NCBI GenBank assembly: GCA_023433275.1 | Contig: JAEZDN010000102.1 | Location: 1-8,151, forward strand | Length of the DNA: 8,151 nt | Direction: 5' to 3' | Source: Verrucomicrobiota bacterium | GTDB taxonomy: Bacteria > Verrucomicrobiota > Verrucomicrobiia > Opitutales > Opitutaceae | Shown here: piece after piece, positions 6,535-8,151 of the stretch | How the letters are laid out: every line of letters begins with the position of its first letter | How positions within the stretch are numbered: position 1 is the first letter of the stretch | Position numbers and translations under genes: made by a program | Notes under the pieces: generated by a model | What the model was told of the DNA's origin: nothing | What the model saw: only the letters and a program-made list of their open reading frames with translations | Database searches by the model: none

Positions 6535-6664
6535 GCCGGCGCGCAGCACGCACGCCATTCCCGCGTCGCCACACCCGCGCGAGCGATGCTCCGAAAGCGA
6601 CAACCCCATCGGACCCCGACCATTTTCCATGTTCATCCGCGACATCGGTGACGAATTTCAAACC

Positions 6665-7999
6665 TCACACCATTTCCAATCCGTGCATGCGGCCGGTCGA
6701 GGAGGCAAAGCTGCCCTCCTCGAGGCCCATCCGTTGCAACATCGAGACGAAAAGATTCGGCAGCGGGTAATTCCTATCCTTGTCGAACATGAGGTGCTGC
6801 CCATGCCGGAACCCGCCGCCCGCAAACAGCGTCGGCATGTTCGTCGTCGAATGCGCGTTCGCATCCCCCAGGTTGGACCCATAGAGGATCATCGTGCGAT
6901 CGAGCAGCGTGTCCGTCCCCTCACGCACTCCCTTCAGGTCCCGCAGCAAACCGGCGAGCAATTTCATGTGCCACTCGTCGAGCACCTGCAGCTGGGTCAG
7001 CTTGTCGTGCGATTTGCCGTGATGGGACAGGTTGTGATAATCGTCCGTGATGCTTTCCCCGGCGATCTGCGGCACCGGGGTGCCAACACTGTTCAGCATG
7101 AGCGTGATCGAGCGCGTCGAATCCGTTTCGAACGCCAGCCGCACGAGATCATACATCACCTTTACCTTGGCCATGTACTGCGCGGGGCTCGGCGGATCCA
7201 CCGGCACCGGCGCATTCACCACCGGCTTCGGCCGCCGCTCCCAGCCTTTCGAGGCCTGCAGACGGTGCTCCAAGTCGCGCACGCTCGTGAAATACTGATC
7301 CAGCCGCTCGCGGTCCCGCGCGCCCACGCCGCGCGCCAGTGATTTCGCCTGCCCGGCCACGGCGTCGAGAATACTCCGCCCGGTGTCCAGTTGGTGAATC
7401 TGCGCCTCGATCTGCTCGGGCGTGCCCTGCAGGAACAACTGCCGAAACACCTCCGCGGCCTTCTCCTCCGGGGGAATCGCCACGCCGCCACCGGTCCAGG
7501 AAAGGCTCCGCGTGCTGGTGTTGACCGCGAGCGTAAGCGACGGGAAGCGCGTCTGGCTGCCGATGCGCTCGGCAATGTGCTGGTCCAAGGAAATTGTGTT
7601 GCGGAATGAACTGCTCGCCGGGTGCGGCGCCGCGGTGAGGAACGAGATGTCCGACGGATGCCCGCCATCCACGTTGGGATGCGACACCCCGCTGAAGACC
7701 GTGAAGTCATTCCGGTGCTCCGCGAGCATCCGCAGGTACGGCGAGGCCACATAATCGGAGCCCGCGCCTGTCGGGAAAAAGTTCTCCCCGAGCAACCCGA
7801 GGTTGTTGCAGATCCCGAACATCCGCCGCGGCGTGGCGTTCGGCGCCAAAGGCGAGGGGGATTCGACCGCGCGCGCAAACGCCGGCACCATCGCCTCCAG
7901 GAACGGCAGCGCCAGCATCGTGCCCGTGCCCTGCAGGAAGCGCCGCCGCGTGAGCGACCGGCGAGTGGCGACAAAGGGAGCCGAGGAGGAATCATTCAT
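6665..7999 (-). CDS. Tat-exported DUF1552 (HXXSHH) protein
   Basis: Member of the DUF1552 / HXXSHH family, 444 residues; the biochemical function of the family is not established. The N-terminus has a twin-arginine signal (TRRRFLQG at 17-24, then a hydrophobic stretch and AFARA at 40-44), indicating export of a folded, possibly cofactor-bound protein. The family signature HNLSHH is at 322-327. Other typical stretches are FSGVSHPNVDGGHPSD (102-117), LDQHIAERIG (138-147), RERLDQYFTSVRDLE (230-244) and ILYGSNLGDANAHSTTNMP (371-389). The His/Asp-rich C-terminal half recalls the alkaline-phosphatase-like DUF1501 proteins, an inference only. In Verrucomicrobiota and Planctomycetota such genes usually follow a gene for a large DUF1592/DUF1587-type cytochrome-like protein; here that region is cut off by the window edge. 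The ATG at 7999 places the Tat motif at the normal distance. It has no Shine-Dalgarno but overlaps the stop of an upstream open frame (ATGA). Its last 14 codons are copied in the adjacent duplication. Confidence 0.92.
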   Translation of the reverse strand: MNDSSSAPFVATRRSLTRRRFLQGTGTMLALPFLEAMVPAFARAVESPSPLAPNATPRRMFGICNNLGLLGENFFPTGAGSDYVASPYLRMLAEHRNDFTVFSGVSHPNVDGGHPSDISFLTAAPHPASSSFRNTISLDQHIAERIGSQTRFPSLTLAVNTSTRSLSWTGGGVAIPPEEKAAEVFRQLFLQGTPEQIEAQIHQLDTGRSILDAVAGQAKSLARGVGARDRERLDQYFTSVRDLEHRLQASKGWERRPKPVVNAPVPVDPPSPAQYMAKVKVMYDLVRLAFETDSTRSITLMLNSVGTPVPQIAGESITDDYHNLSHHGKSHDKLTQLQVLDEWHMKLLAGLLRDLKGVREGTDTLLDRTMILYGSNLGDANAHSTTNMPTLFAGGGFRHGQHLMFDKDRNYPLPNLFVSMLQRMGLEEGSFASSTGRMHGLEMV

Positions 8000-8151
8000 G
8001 GGATCAGGCCAGCGACGGCGTTGAGGTTGCGTGAAAAATTCATTCTGCCGCGGCGTCCCGTTTTCCTGTTGTAGGGGCGTGGCTCGACCACGCCCTCCAC
8101 CGTCCTGTCGCGCCGGCGCGCGCCCCCCACAGGTTTCCCCTCGCAGAGGCG
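7996..8151 (-). other. Open frame entering from the edge, ATGA overlap with DUF1552 gene
   Basis: On the minus strand a frame is open from the window edge for 51 codons and ends at TGA (7998-7996), overlapping the DUF1552 ATG by the classic ATGA arrangement. An internal ATG at 8043 gives a 15-codon mini-ORF beginning MNFSRNLNAVAG. Either it is a short coupling leader, or the 3' end of an upstream gene, or chance in GC-rich DNA. The part before 8043 is Arg-rich and crosses the palindrome at 8071-8098, which argues against a normal protein end there. Confidence 0.3.
8071..8098. repeat. GTAGGGGCG palindrome, copy 4
   Basis: The perfect 8-bp stem is GGGCGTGG (8075-8082) / CCACGCCC (8088-8095), with the T-A pair of copy 2 but the CTCGA loop of copy 1. 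It lies about 70 bases upstream of the DUF1552 start, in the same orientation as the other full copies. A GCGCCGGCGC palindrome follows at about 8110-8119, and a related GCCGGCGCGC follows copies 2 and 3, suggesting that the repeated unit is longer than the hairpin. Confidence 0.75.

Larger units (their letters stand above)
6288..6709. repeat. 211-bp tandem duplication
   Basis: Two head-to-tail units, 6288-6498 and 6499-6709, align without gaps and differ at about 10 positions (about 95% identity). Each contains a GTAGGGGCG palindrome, a spacer, a short stretch that on the minus strand shows 9-base periodicity (TCACCGATG, TCGCGGATG, AACATGGAA), and the last 14 codons plus stop of the DUF1552 gene. 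The right-hand unit overlaps the live gene; the left-hand unit (6454-6498) carries a detached copy of that gene tail. The left unit runs to within about 25 bases of the signal-peptide segment of the next gene. There is no transposase or flanking target duplication, so a local tandem duplication is the simplest origin. Confidence 0.93.

Noticed and set aside
6288..6709. Insertion sequence or composite element
   Set aside because: There is no transposase frame, no terminal inverted repeats at the unit ends and no target duplication. The units are adjacent direct copies containing a gene tail.
6629..7342. 237-codon open frame on the plus strand
   Set aside because: It is antisense to the DUF1552 gene and partly inside the duplication; the composition is that of a shadow.
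1..8151. Defence, toxin-antitoxin, phage or secondary-metabolite system
   Set aside because: None of the five genes carries signature domains of such systems, and the intergenic regions contain only repeats.

Overview
This 8.15 kb window is GC-rich bacterial chromosome in which every credible gene lies on the minus strand. The long plus-strand reading frames are antisense shadows of real genes. Gene content points to Verrucomicrobiota, most likely an Opitutae-type organism. The evidence is a Tat-exported DUF1552/HXXSHH protein (a family expanded in Verrucomicrobiota and Planctomycetota), a secreted glycosidase ending in a poly-Gly/transmembrane/Arg-Arg sorting tail, weak or absent Shine-Dalgarno sites at most starts, and short GTAGGGGCG-type palindromes between genes. 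The phylum is an inference; no rRNA or other marker is present.

Layout in transcription order (right to left). At 8000-8151 is the upstream edge: a GTAGGGGCG palindrome and an open frame that runs in from beyond the window and ends in a 4-base ATGA overlap with the next gene. At 6665-7999 is the DUF1552 protein. At 6288-6709 is a tandem duplication with an exact 211-bp period. Each unit carries the last 14 codons plus stop of the DUF1552 gene and a copy of the palindrome. At 5706 to about 6347 is a secreted protein of unknown function whose start codon is unclear because the duplication abuts it. At 3897-5657 is a secreted clan GH-A glycoside hydrolase, probably alpha-L-arabinofuranosidase-like, with a Thr-Pro linker, a poly-Gly run and a C-terminal anchor. 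At 1599-3701 is a complete NAD-dependent DNA ligase that unusually begins with a signal-peptide-like segment. At 872-1598 is a 727-bp gene-free stretch made largely of a 146/147-bp repeat (2.4 copies) followed by a palindrome and an inverted half copy of it. At 89-871 is a PhnP-like metallo-beta-lactamase-fold hydrolase.

The genes do not form an obvious pathway. The DUF1552 protein, the unknown secreted protein and the glycosidase are all exported and could belong to a polysaccharide-degrading surface programme. The ligase and the metallohydrolase look like independent housekeeping-type genes. I see no defence system, CRISPR array, transposase, tRNA or rRNA. The most notable signals are the intergenic palindrome family with a compensatory stem change, the 211-bp duplication that copied a gene tail, the export-signal-like N-terminus of the ligase, and the glycosidase sorting tail.
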